This document shows, one piece after another, positions 21,346-29,760 of a stretch of DNA of 64,000 nt. The notes beneath the pieces are model-generated. The model was not told where the DNA came from. It saw nothing but the letters and a program-made list of their open reading frames with translations, and did not search any database. The stretch comes from Micromussa lordhowensis (lineage: Eukaryota; Cnidaria; Anthozoa; Scleractinia; Lobophylliidae). The DNA lies in assembly GCA_964020085.1 (NCBI GenBank), contig OZ026604.1, positions 16,946,858-17,010,857 of the forward strand, given 5' to 3'. A program made the position numbers and the translations under genes. The stretch's first letter is position 1, and each line of letters begins with the position of its first letter.

Positions 21346-21366
21346 TTAGTAAATTATATTTACATT
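21346..21366 (+). repeat. 21-bp sequence repeated from the 17,540 region
   Basis: The segment starting TTAGTAAATTATATTTACAT is identical to 17542-17562, just upstream of the penton-like gene. It follows the protease stop codon here. A duplicated regulatory or 3'-end element is possible. Confidence 0.7.
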
Positions 21367-21418
21367 AAACTATTGCTTAGGTAGTTTGAAGACTTCTCAT
21401 TTTTTTTAAATCTTTTTT

Positions 21419-21556
21419 CTAGCTATTTCTCAGATTTCTCACTCTTTTAGTTTCTCCAGAACAACATAAAAAGGCAATTTTTCTATAAAGAAGTTTGTAA
21501 TGTTTATACATCGCTTCTATTCTACGTATTTCTTTTTCAACGTCAATTTGTTCCAT
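21419..21556 (-). CDS. small 45-aa basic protein
   Basis: A short minus-strand frame begins at 21556 with ATATTATA directly before its ATG, the same arrangement as the other genes of the element. The product is basic and helical at its N-terminus (VEKEIRRIEAMYKHYK), contains a CC pair and ends in an Arg-rich tail. It sits alone between plus-strand genes. No homology is recognised. The start motif is the main argument that it is real. Confidence 0.55.
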   Translation of the reverse strand: MEQIDVEKEIRRIEAMYKHYKLLYRKIAFLCCSGETKRVRNLRNS

Positions 21557-21597
21557 TATAATATATTAAAATAATAAAAAAAATAATTATTATATAG

Positions 21598-21834
21598 ATG
21601 AAAAGCTATTGTGTAAAACAACGAAAACAGACAGAGTGCGTTCCTGGTTCAGAAAGGGTTGTACAGACAAGAAATGGTCGTGCCATGATGAAATGTCAAT
21701 GTGCAGAATGTGGGATAACAAAAACTAAATTTGTTAAGTCAGGGGCAGTAGGAAGAGGTAGAAAAGGAAAAGGGCTATTACTGGGTAAAAACAGTCCATT
21801 TAAGGGAATTCCCCTCATAGGAGCTATATTATAG
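21598..21834 (+). CDS. small zinc-ribbon-like protein, copy 1
   Basis: The 78-residue protein has a paired-Cys pattern: Cys5, Cys14, then CQCAECG near residues 53-59. This resembles short zinc-ribbon proteins of large DNA viruses and Polintons (YC-K followed by C-CG). The tail is Gly/Lys-rich and ends with a hydrophobic stretch. The start is touched by TATATAG. A truncated sister copy follows at 21902. It may bind DNA or regulate transcription; this is inference. Confidence 0.7.
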   Translation: MKSYCVKQRKQTECVPGSERVVQTRNGRAMMKCQCAECGITKTKFVKSGAVGRGRKGKGLLLGKNSPFKGIPLIGAIL

Positions 21835-21901
21835 ATTAATTATAATCCATAGATTTAATATTAATTAAAATCCATAATATTATAATCTCTAGAATTAATA
21901 T

Positions 21902-22054
21902 ATGTTATCTTATTGTGTTCGACAAAGAAAAAGGACAGAATGTGTACCAAATTCTGAAACTTTTGTAATTACAAAAAACGGTAGAAATGCAATGCGATGT
22001 ATTTGTGCTGAATGTGGAATTACAAAATTTAGACACATGGGAAGGGCTAGCTAA
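21902..22054 (+). CDS. small zinc-ribbon-like protein, truncated copy 2
   Basis: This 50-residue frame repeats copy 1 over its first 43 residues or so (YCVRQRKRTECVPNSE, CICAECGITK) and keeps all its Cys positions, then stops early. It has its own TTAATAT motif against the start. Its last two thirds overlap the integrase frame out of phase. It looks like a tandem duplicate whose 3' end was replaced by integrase sequence. Confidence 0.65.
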   Translation: MLSYCVRQRKRTECVPNSETFVITKNGRNAMRCICAECGITKFRHMGRAS

Positions 22055-22991
22055 TGAGTTACACAAACCTATAAAACGAAATTTTACCAAGCGAAGAGTC
22101 ATTGCACATAATGTAGATGATATCTGGTGTTCAGACTTAGTTGATATGCAAAAGCTTAGCAAATGGAACCGAGGTTATAAATATCTTTTAATGGTCTTAG
22201 ACCTTTTCAGTAAATATGGTTGGATAGTACCTCTAAAGACAAAAACAGGCTTAGAAGTCACCAAAGCGTTTGAAAGCTTATTCGAGAAAAATAAGCCTAA
22301 AATGTTATGGGTAGACAAAGGAAAAGAATATTATAACAAAAATGTGCTAGATCTCTTAGCTAAGGATAAGATAACTATCTATTCCACTGAAAATGAAGAG
22401 AAATCATCAGTTTGTGAGAGATGGAATAGAACTATCAAAGATAAAATGTATAAGAGATTCACTATGCAAAACAATACAGTCTACGTTGACATCCTTCCGA
22501 GAATACTCGCCTCTTACAACAACAGCCGACATAGATCAATAGGAATGACGCCTTCCCAAGCTAGAAAACCTGAAAACTATGGAAAAGTTTATTTTAATTT
22601 ATATGGTGATTTAGCGAGAGAAAACAAAAAAACAAAAACAAATAGAAAACCCGAATTTAGAGTAGGCGATAGAGTCCGAATAAGCAAATACAAAAGGGTG
22701 ACCTTTGATAAAGGATATACTCCTAATTGGACTGAAGAAGTTTTCATCATAGACGAATTTAGATTCACTAATCCTATTACTTATAAGATAAAAGACTTAA
22801 ATGGTGAAGCGATTAAGGGTACTTTCTATAGAGAAGAGTTACAAAAGACAGATCAAGAGGTCTATAGAATAGAGAAAATTATCAGAAAGTCTAAAGGAAA
22901 AGCATTAGTTAAATGGAAAGGTTACAGAAATGGAAAGGTTACATTGGGTGCCATTAAAAGATTTAGAAAAAATTATTTAAAAAAAAATTAG
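21987..22991 (+). CDS. retroviral-type integrase with damaged chromodomain
   Basis: The DDE integrase joins Polinton ends to target DNA and makes the 6-bp duplication. The catalytic residues are Asp50 (DDIWCSDLVDM), Asp110 (MLWVDKGKEYY) and Glu144 (SSVCERWNRTI), with 33 residues between the last two. An SH3-like region (RVGDRVRISKYK) and the start of a chromodomain (YRIEKIIRK, VKWKGY) follow. The expected end of the chromodomain is readable only in the next frame (about 22947-22982), beside a duplicated AAATGGAAAGGTTACA, so a small indel changed the last 20 residues. The listed start overlaps zinc-ribbon copy 2 in another frame and has no TATA motif of its own, so the true start is uncertain. 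Confidence 0.88.
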   Translation: MQCDVFVLNVELQNLDTWEGLANELHKPIKRNFTKRRVIAHNVDDIWCSDLVDMQKLSKWNRGYKYLLMVLDLFSKYGWIVPLKTKTGLEVTKAFESLFEKNKPKMLWVDKGKEYYNKNVLDLLAKDKITIYSTENEEKSSVCERWNRTIKDKMYKRFTMQNNTVYVDILPRILASYNNSRHRSIGMTPSQARKPENYGKVYFNLYGDLARENKKTKTNRKPEFRVGDRVRISKYKRVTFDKGYTPNWTEEVFIIDEFRFTNPITYKIKDLNGEAIKGTFYREELQKTDQEVYRIEKIIRKSKGKALVKWKGYRNGKVTLGAIKRFRKNYLKKN

Positions 22992-23013
22992 AATATTATA
23001 AATAATTATATAG

Positions 23014-23218
23014 ATAGAAAAAACAGAAGAACAATTGAAACGAGAAGAGAGAAACAAAATTAACAATGAAAGACTCAAAAATATTGAATGGTACTGTGAT
23101 GTATGTGGAAATGGAAAAAAATTACACTTATAGAGGACAATATATGCATCTAAGGACACAGAAACATAATAGAAACTTACACAAGATTAAATTTACTGGC
23201 ACACTAATTGATTTATAA
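23014..23218 (+). pseudogene. decayed small zinc-finger gene
   Basis: A TATATAG motif stands where a start codon is expected, but the codon is ATA (23014). The reading continues with charged residues to WYCDVCG, then shifts frame in an A-run near 23117. The other frame continues with an RGQYMHLRTQKHNRNL-like stretch to a stop at 23216-23218. The C-x2-C and H-x5-H spacing mirrors the zinc finger at the N-terminus of the PolB frame that follows, so it may be a partial duplicate of it. Confidence 0.65.
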
Positions 23219-23278
23219 TAATAATTTAAAAAAGTTAAGATTTAAAAAAAAAATTAGACTTATATATATATTATATAG

Positions 23279-26200
23279 ATGATTAATAAAATAAAAATTA
23301 AACCCAAAAAGGATATACCAATACCAATACCATCTTATTGGTTTTGTGATCTATGTAAGAAAAAATACGCAAAAAAGGGAAAATATCAACATCTAAAGAC
23401 AGAAATGCATAAGTTTAATTTACAAAATCCATCACTAGGAGGACGTAGAAATCGAGCATATTATGTTGAAAATAAACTAAACAAATTATTTGAAGAAAAT
23501 AGACTAAAAAACTCATTTGTTGGAGGTGCCTTATTAGATGACCCAATAAGTGCGACAAATTTACCGGAACCATTAAGACCAACTAAATATAAACCTAAAA
23601 GACCAGTACCTAAACAGAGAAGTAGGTCACCAATAGCATTACTGAGGCTAATAAGACCTATAAAACCTGTACCTAAAAGTCTTCAAGAAAAGGTTAAAAA
23701 TTTGATTGATGAAATCGCTCCATATTATAAGCCTGAAACTATAAGAGAATTTCGAAGAAAATTAAAATTTATCCCTAAAGACGTCTCTATTACAGAGCGA
23801 TCTAAAGCTCTCAAAGGTAATGTTAAATCTTATGAAGTATCAATTGTTAATAGTTATGACCCATCAGTACAGTTAAATAATACTAGAAAAGCAATATTTG
23901 AACTTGTAATGAAATTATTAACAGTTAAAAGGGGATTTAAATTTAATGCTGTTCTAAAAGTACGATTATCAAAACGTACCGAGAATGGGAAAATTTACAG
24001 AGAACCATATTTTAATGCTGGTCCATTTAGAGTTATAAATAGTGATGATATAGAAGAAAATATTCATAATGCTATTGAAAGAATTTTAGAGTTAATAGCT
24101 GGTTGGTTATCAGAAGGTTCTGGCTGGTTATTTGAATTATCTCTTTTACATGAAATTAATATTGTCTCTTACTTTCCATTAAGAGGAACATCATATATTA
24201 AGCTCCCAGTGGAACTACGTCACCCTATGAAGAGTTTAGTCAATCCCAAAAATGAAGATAATCGTTGTTTCCTATGGTGCCATAACAGGTATCTAAATCC
24301 ACTTAAAAAAGACCCTCAAAGAATAGCTAAAGCAGATAGAGAATCGGTAAAAGGGTTAGATTACACTGGTGTCACTTTCCCTGTCACTATCAAAGATATT
24401 GATAAAATAGAAAAGCAAAATCAGATTAATGTTAGTGTATTTGGTTATGATGGGGAAGCTTATCCTATCAGAATATCTGAAACTAAATTCCGAGACCATT
24501 TAGAATTACTATGGATAACGCAAGAAGATGAAAAAGAAAAGGAAAAGAGCCACTATGTGCTTATTAAGAATTTCAATCGATTTATGTCATCATTCACAAA
24601 ATATCAAGGTAGGAAATATTTTTGTATGTCTTGTCTTCATTGTTGTTCTTCTGAGAGAGTCCTGGAAAACCATAAGCAGGATTGTTTAGCAATTAATGGA
24701 ACCCAAGCAATAAAAATGCCTGAAGCGGGATCAAAAATTTATTTTCAAAATCACCAGAAAATGTTGCCTGTGCCTTTTGTCATTTACGCTGATTTTGAAG
24801 CCATCACAGAAAAAATTGATAGTTGTGAACCATCTGATAGTAAATCTTACACTAGTACTTATCAGAGTCACCGAGCCTGTGGTTACGGATATAAATTAGT
24901 CTGTAGATATGATAATACATTTTCCAAACCAGTAGAAATTTATCGTGGTGAAGATTGTATCCAAAAGTTTATCTTGAAGATGTTAAGTGAAGTAGAAGAT
25001 TGTCAGAGAATAGTGCGAGAACGATTCCAGAAACCATTAGTTATGACAGTACAAAATGAAAGAGATTTCCAAAATGCTATTAAATGCCATATTTGTGAAA
25101 GAAAATTAAATGAGGAACAAAAAGTCCGTGATCATTGTCATATTACTGGTAAATATCGTGGAGCTGCTCATAGTGATTGTAATCTAAAATGGGCTATCAG
25201 TGCAGAAAAGTTAAAAATTCCTGTCATCTTTCATAATCTTAAAGGCTATGACAGCCATTTTATTATGCAAAATATTGGTCATTTAATTAGACAAGATCTT
25301 AATATTGAAGTTGATGTTATTGCAAGTAATTTTGAGAAATATATTGGTTTTAATATAGGTAAGCATTTGACTTTCATTGACAGTTTTTCATTTATGAGCC
25401 AGAGTTTAGACCGATTAAGTAGTAATTTAAGTGCTTTTATTTATTCAAAAGAAGCTTTTCCAAATGATGAACAATTTAGAGATTAATAAAGAAAAAAGGT
25501 GTTTACCCTTATGATTACATGGACACATTCCAGCGTTTCAGTGAGAGATCATTACCTGGGATAGAATATTTTTATAGTATTTTAAATGATACAAATATTT
25601 CAGCGAGTGACTATGAGCACGCAAAACGAGTATGGAGTCTCTTCCAAATCAGAGACTTAGGTGAGTATCATGATTTATATTTGAAATCAGATGTACTACT
25701 ATTGGCTGATGTATTTGAAAGTTTCAGAAGTACTTGTTTAGAGTATTATAGTTTAGATCCTTGCCATTATTTTTCTGCACCTGGACTATCATGGGATGCA
25801 TTACTCAGAATGACAAAAATTAATCTAGCACGTAGGGGCCAAACCACCCCCCAAATGTTTCACGATTTCTTGGGTATTTCACTTTATTTTGCATTACTTC
25901 GAAAGTATTGACTCTATCTATACCAAACTTGATGAATAGAAAGAAGAGAAGATGCTAATTATTTTTGCATGAAAAATGTCAAGAAGTGTTAAATGTGTGA
26001 CGTCACAATGATGACGTCATGTTTTTCACCACTTTTGAAGTTTTAAGTATGCATATTTTTTATTATGTGTTGGAAAGAGCACGTCAAGGGGAGTTGAAAA
26101 AATTTTGTCGATATCACAAAAATTGAATGAGATATGGTACTTTTAATTTTGAAAAATATTGATGCAGACTGTGAGTTCCCCCCCTTGAGAAAATCCCCAA

Positions 26201-28260
26201 ATTCAACCAGTAATTTTGTTCCAGCAAATCCAGTTATGTTGCATATCTGATGTAACAGATGACCATAGCAAGAATAAAAGAAGAAAAAGGGAATAAAAAC
26301 TTTAGCTGTAGTATTTTTACGTTAAAACTAGTTTTGTTACGTCATAAACCTGTGACGTCACCAGTTTTTTAACCGTTAATATCTTCTTAATAAAGCCAAG
26401 AATTAAAAATCTAAAACCATACGATTTTTGGCAACATTAAGCTTTCCATTTGACTTAATTATTAGCCTTCCTAGAAAAAACCTGTAGAAAGTAAACCAGA
26501 GATTGACTTCATAGAGGAACAGTATGGCTAAGCAAATTCCGGGGGGGACAACAAAAAAATATTTAATTTACCATAACTCGAGAAATAAAAGTCGTAGCAA
26601 AGAACGGTTTTCGGTATTTTACTCCTCAAGTCAAGGCCTTTCCAATGACATAACTTTCACTATGAGATTCTAAAAAAATTAACACGCGTTTAAGTGACGT
26701 CATCAATTATGACGTCATAATCTGACATTTTGTCACAACTTCCAATTGAAAATGAACTGGACAACAATCAAAGCTCATTTGCCAAACTTGGTTTAGAAAT
26801 TTATGAAAGAAGCAAATAGAGCCTTCATGAAACATTTGGGGGGTGGTTTGGCCCCTACGTGAGACTTAATTTCAGATACAGATCAGCAACTCTTCATTGA
26901 AAAAGGTATGCGTGGAGGTATTAGTACTATTACTCATAGGTACGCTGAAGCAAATAACAAGTATATGAAAAATTACAATCCAGCGAGCGAATCTTCTTAT
27001 ATAATGTATTTAGATGCAAATAATCTTTATGGTTGGGCTATGTCACAGTCACTGCCATTTAAGGATTTCAAATGGCTAGACCCTGAAGATTTTATCTTAG
27101 AAAATTACACAAATGAGACAAAAAAAGGTGTTATTTTAGAGGTTGATTTAGAATATCCTAAAGAGTTACACCATTTACACAATGATTATCCATTAGCTCC
27201 AGAAAAGATTTTAATCACTGATGATATGTTATCTCCATATTGCAAAGGTTTAAAAGATTCAGGAAATATTAGCAGTGGTAGAGTACACAAGTTAGTACCT
27301 AACCTTATGAATAAAGAAAAGTATGTTTTACATTATAGAAATTTACAGCAGTATTTATCACTTGGTTTAAAGTTAAAAAAGGTTCATAGGGTATTAGAAT
27401 TCACTCAGAAACCTTGGATGAAAAAATACATTGATTTTAACACACAAAAAAGAACAATGGCTAAAAATAGTTTTGAAAAAGACTTTTTTAAATTGATGAA
27501 TAACTCTGTGTTTGGTAAAACCATGGAAAACCTAAGAAAAAGATCCAATATTAAATTAGAAACTGATCCTGAACATTTAATTAAGCTTACAAAGAAACCA
27601 ACCTACGTTTCTTCTAAAATATTTGATGAAAATTTAGTAGGAGTACAAATGAAAAATGTTAGACTATTACTAGATAAACCTTCTTATGTTGGATTCTCTA
27701 TTTTAGACCTAAGTAAAACACTAATGTATGACTTCCACTATAACTATATCAGAAAAAAATACCCAGAAGCAAAGTTACTTTTTACTGATACTGACTCTTT
27801 AGTTTACCATATAGTCGCAGAAGATGTATATAGTGATTTCTATATGGATAAGGACCTATTTGACAATAGTGATTATCCAGAATCTTCTAAGTTCCATTTT
27901 GTTGATAATAAAAAAGTAATTGGTAAATTCAAAGATGAAGCGTCAGGTGATCCAATAATTGAATTTGTTGGTCTAAAAAGTAAAATGTATTCTTACAAGA
28001 CAGAAAATCGAGAAAACAAGACTGCAAAGGGTGTTAAAAAGAATGTAATAAAGTGTGAATTATCTCACTCTGATTATCGTGATACTTTATTCAATTGTAC
28101 TACTATGAGACATAAGATGAGAACTATTAGGTCAGAGTATCATCAAATATCTAGTTACCAAATTAATAAAGTATCATTAACACCTTTTGATGATAAAAGA
28201 TATATTTTAGATGACGCTATTACTAGTTATGCATATGGTAATGATTTTTTAAAAAAATAA
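23279..28260 (+). pseudogene. protein-primed-type DNA polymerase B, interrupted
   Basis: This is the replicative polymerase of the element. The first frame (23279-25486) has an N-terminal C2H2-like finger (residues 23-45), exonuclease motif I FVIYADFEAITE near residue 503, an HNH/endonuclease VII-like insert (CHICERKL, DHCHITGKYRG, near 603-640) and motif II FHNLKGYDSH near 650. A frame change near 25,483 leads to the second frame (to 25828) with motif III YLKSDVLLLADV. A 1,033-bp MITE follows. The third frame (about 26864-28260) has motif A YLDANNLYGWAM, motif B with KLMNNSVFGKTMEN and motif C FTDTDS. The catalytic acidic residues are present, but the two breaks prevent a full product. The start is touched by TATATAG. 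Confidence 0.93.
25829..26861. mobile_element. 1,033-bp MITE inside PolB
   Basis: The ends are 34-bp perfect inverted repeats beginning CACGTAGGGGCCAAACC. The flanking bases AG (25827-25828 and 26862-26863) look like a 2-bp duplication, and the polymerase reading frame lines up on both sides if one AG copy is discounted. There is no coding capacity. Five perfect TGACGTCA palindromes lie inside, at 25998, 26012, 26353, 26695 and 26710. A TA duplication with shorter ends is a less economical alternative. Confidence 0.88.
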
Positions 28261-28269
28261 TATATATAT

Positions 28270-28395
28270 ATGCCTATTCCGAATTATAAAAAATTCTTGT
28301 CTGAAGACCCTCTTGCTGAAACTGATAGTAGCGATAGTGAATATGACCCAGAAGAAGAAGAAAAAGAAGAAGAAAAAGAAGAAGAAAATAAATGA
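28270..28395 (+). CDS. 41-aa acidic microprotein
   Basis: A short frame begins with ATG touched by TATATATAT, 9 bp after the PolB stop. The C-terminal half is nearly all Glu, Asp and Lys (DSSDSEYDPEEEEKEE). The acidic tail comes from a GAA/AAA repeat and could vary in length. Support is the start motif and its tight fit between neighbours; function is unknown. Confidence 0.55.
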   Translation: MPIPNYKKFLSEDPLAETDSSDSEYDPEEEEKEEEKEEENK

Positions 28396-28432
28396 AAATA
28401 ATTTAAAAGAAAAAAATCTATATAATTTAAAA

Positions 28433-28708
28433 ATGTCTTCAATCATATTAGATAAATCTCAAGATGCTTACTTTAATAAAGTTGATAATAGAAAAACAAG
28501 AAAGCTATTACAAAGAGCAGATCATACATTTGCAAACAAATTTATATTTGATTATAACTCCCCTAGTATTCCTAAAGATAGAAAATATGAACGGTTTAAG
28601 ATTAAACTTAGATTAGCTAAAAAACTTGAGGAAAAAAACGACAATATTAGAATAAGAACTAGAGTTGGATTAGAAAATAATGAATTGGTGTTAAACGTCA
28701 CACGCTAA
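28433..28708 (+). CDS. 91-aa basic protein next to the right terminal repeat
   Basis: The chosen start at 28433 follows TATATAATTTAAAA. A longer frame upstream overlaps the acidic microprotein out of phase and is less likely. The product is basic with no membrane segment (KTRKLLQRADHTF, RFKIKLRLAKKLEEK). No domain was recognised. Its stop codon lies at the inner edge of the right terminal repeat, so its tail borders repeat DNA. Confidence 0.65.
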   Translation: MSSIILDKSQDAYFNKVDNRKTRKLLQRADHTFANKFIFDYNSPSIPKDRKYERFKIKLRLAKKLEEKNDNIRIRTRVGLENNELVLNVTR

Positions 28709-28744
28709 CTACACTAACTACGCTAACCACGCTAACTACGCTAA

Positions 28745-29151
28745 CTACGCACACAACGCACTTTACACTAACTACGCATTTTACACTAACTACGCATACT
28801 ACACATTTTTCTAGCGTACATATACTTATCTAATTTTTACTATATCCTACGCTCACAACGCATCCTACACATCTAACGCATTTTACGCTACCAACGCTAA
28901 CAACGCATCTTACGCTAATTTAGTGTAAGATAAAGTACACTCTAATTTTTACTATATCCTACGCTACAACGCACACAACACTAACTACGCATCTTACGCT
29001 AACTACGCATCTTACGCTAACAACGCATCCTACGCATCCTACGCATCCTACGCTACCAACGCTACCAACGCTAACTACGCATCTTACGCTAACTACGCTA
29101 AATTAGTGTAAAATCCGGAAATGCGCCAAAAACGCTAATTACTACACTACT
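28745..29151 (-). repeat. right terminal inverted repeat of the Polinton
   Basis: About 405 bp, the reverse complement of 10032-10463 with fewer repeat units. It ends CGCTAATTACTACACTACT at 29151, directly before the TGGTTT duplication at 29152-29157. Confidence 0.9.
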
Positions 29152-29167
29152 TGGTTTGCCTTTGTAA

Positions 29168-29354
29168 TACTGTCAACTGATTACAATTTCTAGGGCTCGT
29201 TGCGTTTGAACTTCGTTGGTTCGTTGTTTGTCTAGCTGAAGGATGTGTTTGAATTTTGAGAGTTTGTTGTCTGTTTAAAGTTTTAAAATTTATCACCGCT
29301 ATTGTTATTTGTTATTTCGGAGAACTAGGAAACAATAAAAGTTCAATTTTTCAG
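29168..29354 (+). terminator. MULE 3' untranslated region with poly(A) signal
   Basis: After the presumed transposase stop (29165-29167), this stretch is non-coding. AATAAA occurs near 29333-29338, about 20 bp before the right terminal repeat, and fits a polyadenylation signal for the MULE transcript. Confidence 0.5.
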
Positions 29355-29391
29355 ACCCGCGACACGCGACACGCGCCGATTAGATTATCTC
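29355..29391 (-). repeat. right terminal inverted repeat of the MULE
   Basis: This is the exact reverse complement of 1634-1670. It is followed by the right copy of the 9-bp target duplication, GTCTGGGAC, at 29392-29400. Confidence 0.9.
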
Positions 29392-29700
29392 GTCTGGGAC
29401 CGATGGCCGTGAAGTGGGAATTTAAGCAATCTGTAATTTCCTCAGGTTTAGTTAGAGTTTTCGAATCGGTCTTCAGCTCACTTACTGTGATATTGCCAGA
29501 CTGCTTTCCCATCAAGTCATTAAGGATTTCCAGACAGCTCTCTGGTCACCTGAAGCCTAAAGCACTTTTTTGCTTATTCGCCAAATTCCTTTGTTTTCTG
29601 TTAGCCGCCCAATCCTCTGGGGAGGCACATTTTCTGGCCTTTTTCTTCAGCCGATCGCGCTTAAACATTGTTTGTTTCACGATAGAGTTGTGAACAGAAA
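29392..29700 (-). pseudogene. LINE reverse transcriptase, 5' part
   Basis: Read right to left, this holds the region just upstream of the reverse transcriptase core: MFKRDRLKKKARKC, then EDWAANRKQRNLANKQKS, one TGA, then ILNDLMGKQSGN and HFTAIGP at the MULE boundary. The continuation (LASEIPSDL) is at the other end of the MULE, near 1590-1625. The reading may extend to about 29,760, and no endonuclease domain is visible beyond it. Confidence 0.8.
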
Positions 29701-29760
29701 CTAACCACTGAAACTGAATGAAAGGCCTTCTTAACTTGTAGTATCCAAGAAAACTTACAC

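Larger units (their letters stand above)
10032..29151 (+). mobile_element. Polinton/Maverick element, 19.1 kb
   Basis: The ends are long inverted repeats beginning AGTAGTGTAGTAATTAGCG, flanked by TGGTTT on both sides. Inside are the family hallmarks: retroviral-type integrase, protein-primed-type PolB, A32-like packaging ATPase, adenain-like protease, penton-like and major capsid proteins. A fibre and ATPase block is on the minus strand (10525-16400); capsid, protease, integrase and polymerase genes are on the plus strand (16523-28708), diverging from an intergenic region at 16401-16522. The element is about 18.1 kb without the MITE in PolB. The structural genes are open, but both fibre genes, the integrase C-terminus and PolB carry lesions, so this copy looks recent yet unable to replicate itself. 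It sits in a MULE transposase gene. Confidence 0.95.
1634..29391 (+). mobile_element. MULE DNA transposon, nested host of all inner elements
   Basis: The ends are 37-bp identical inverted repeats starting GAGATAATCTAATCGGCG (1634-1670 and 29355-29391). They are flanked by GCCTGGGAC (1625-1633) and GTCTGGGAC (29392-29400), which match at 8 of 9 positions; 9 bp is the usual Mutator target duplication. The element lies inside a LINE reverse transcriptase gene whose coding resumes on the other side. Removing the 19.1-kb Polinton and the LINE insertion leaves about 8.1 kb, a plausible size for an autonomous MULE. It encodes OTU-like exons and a MULE transposase on the plus strand, both now broken. 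The matching ends, duplication and enclosed transposase are directly visible; the family assignment is inference. Confidence 0.88.

Noticed and set aside
25829..26861. TA target duplication (mariner-like) for the MITE
   Set aside because: It would leave CACG/CGTG remnants as part of the polymerase coding; the AG boundary explains the reading frame on both sides better.
28313..28432. Longer start for the last Polinton gene
   Set aside because: The extension is a Lys-repeat translation of the acidic microprotein in another frame; the ATG at 28433 has the AT-rich motif upstream.
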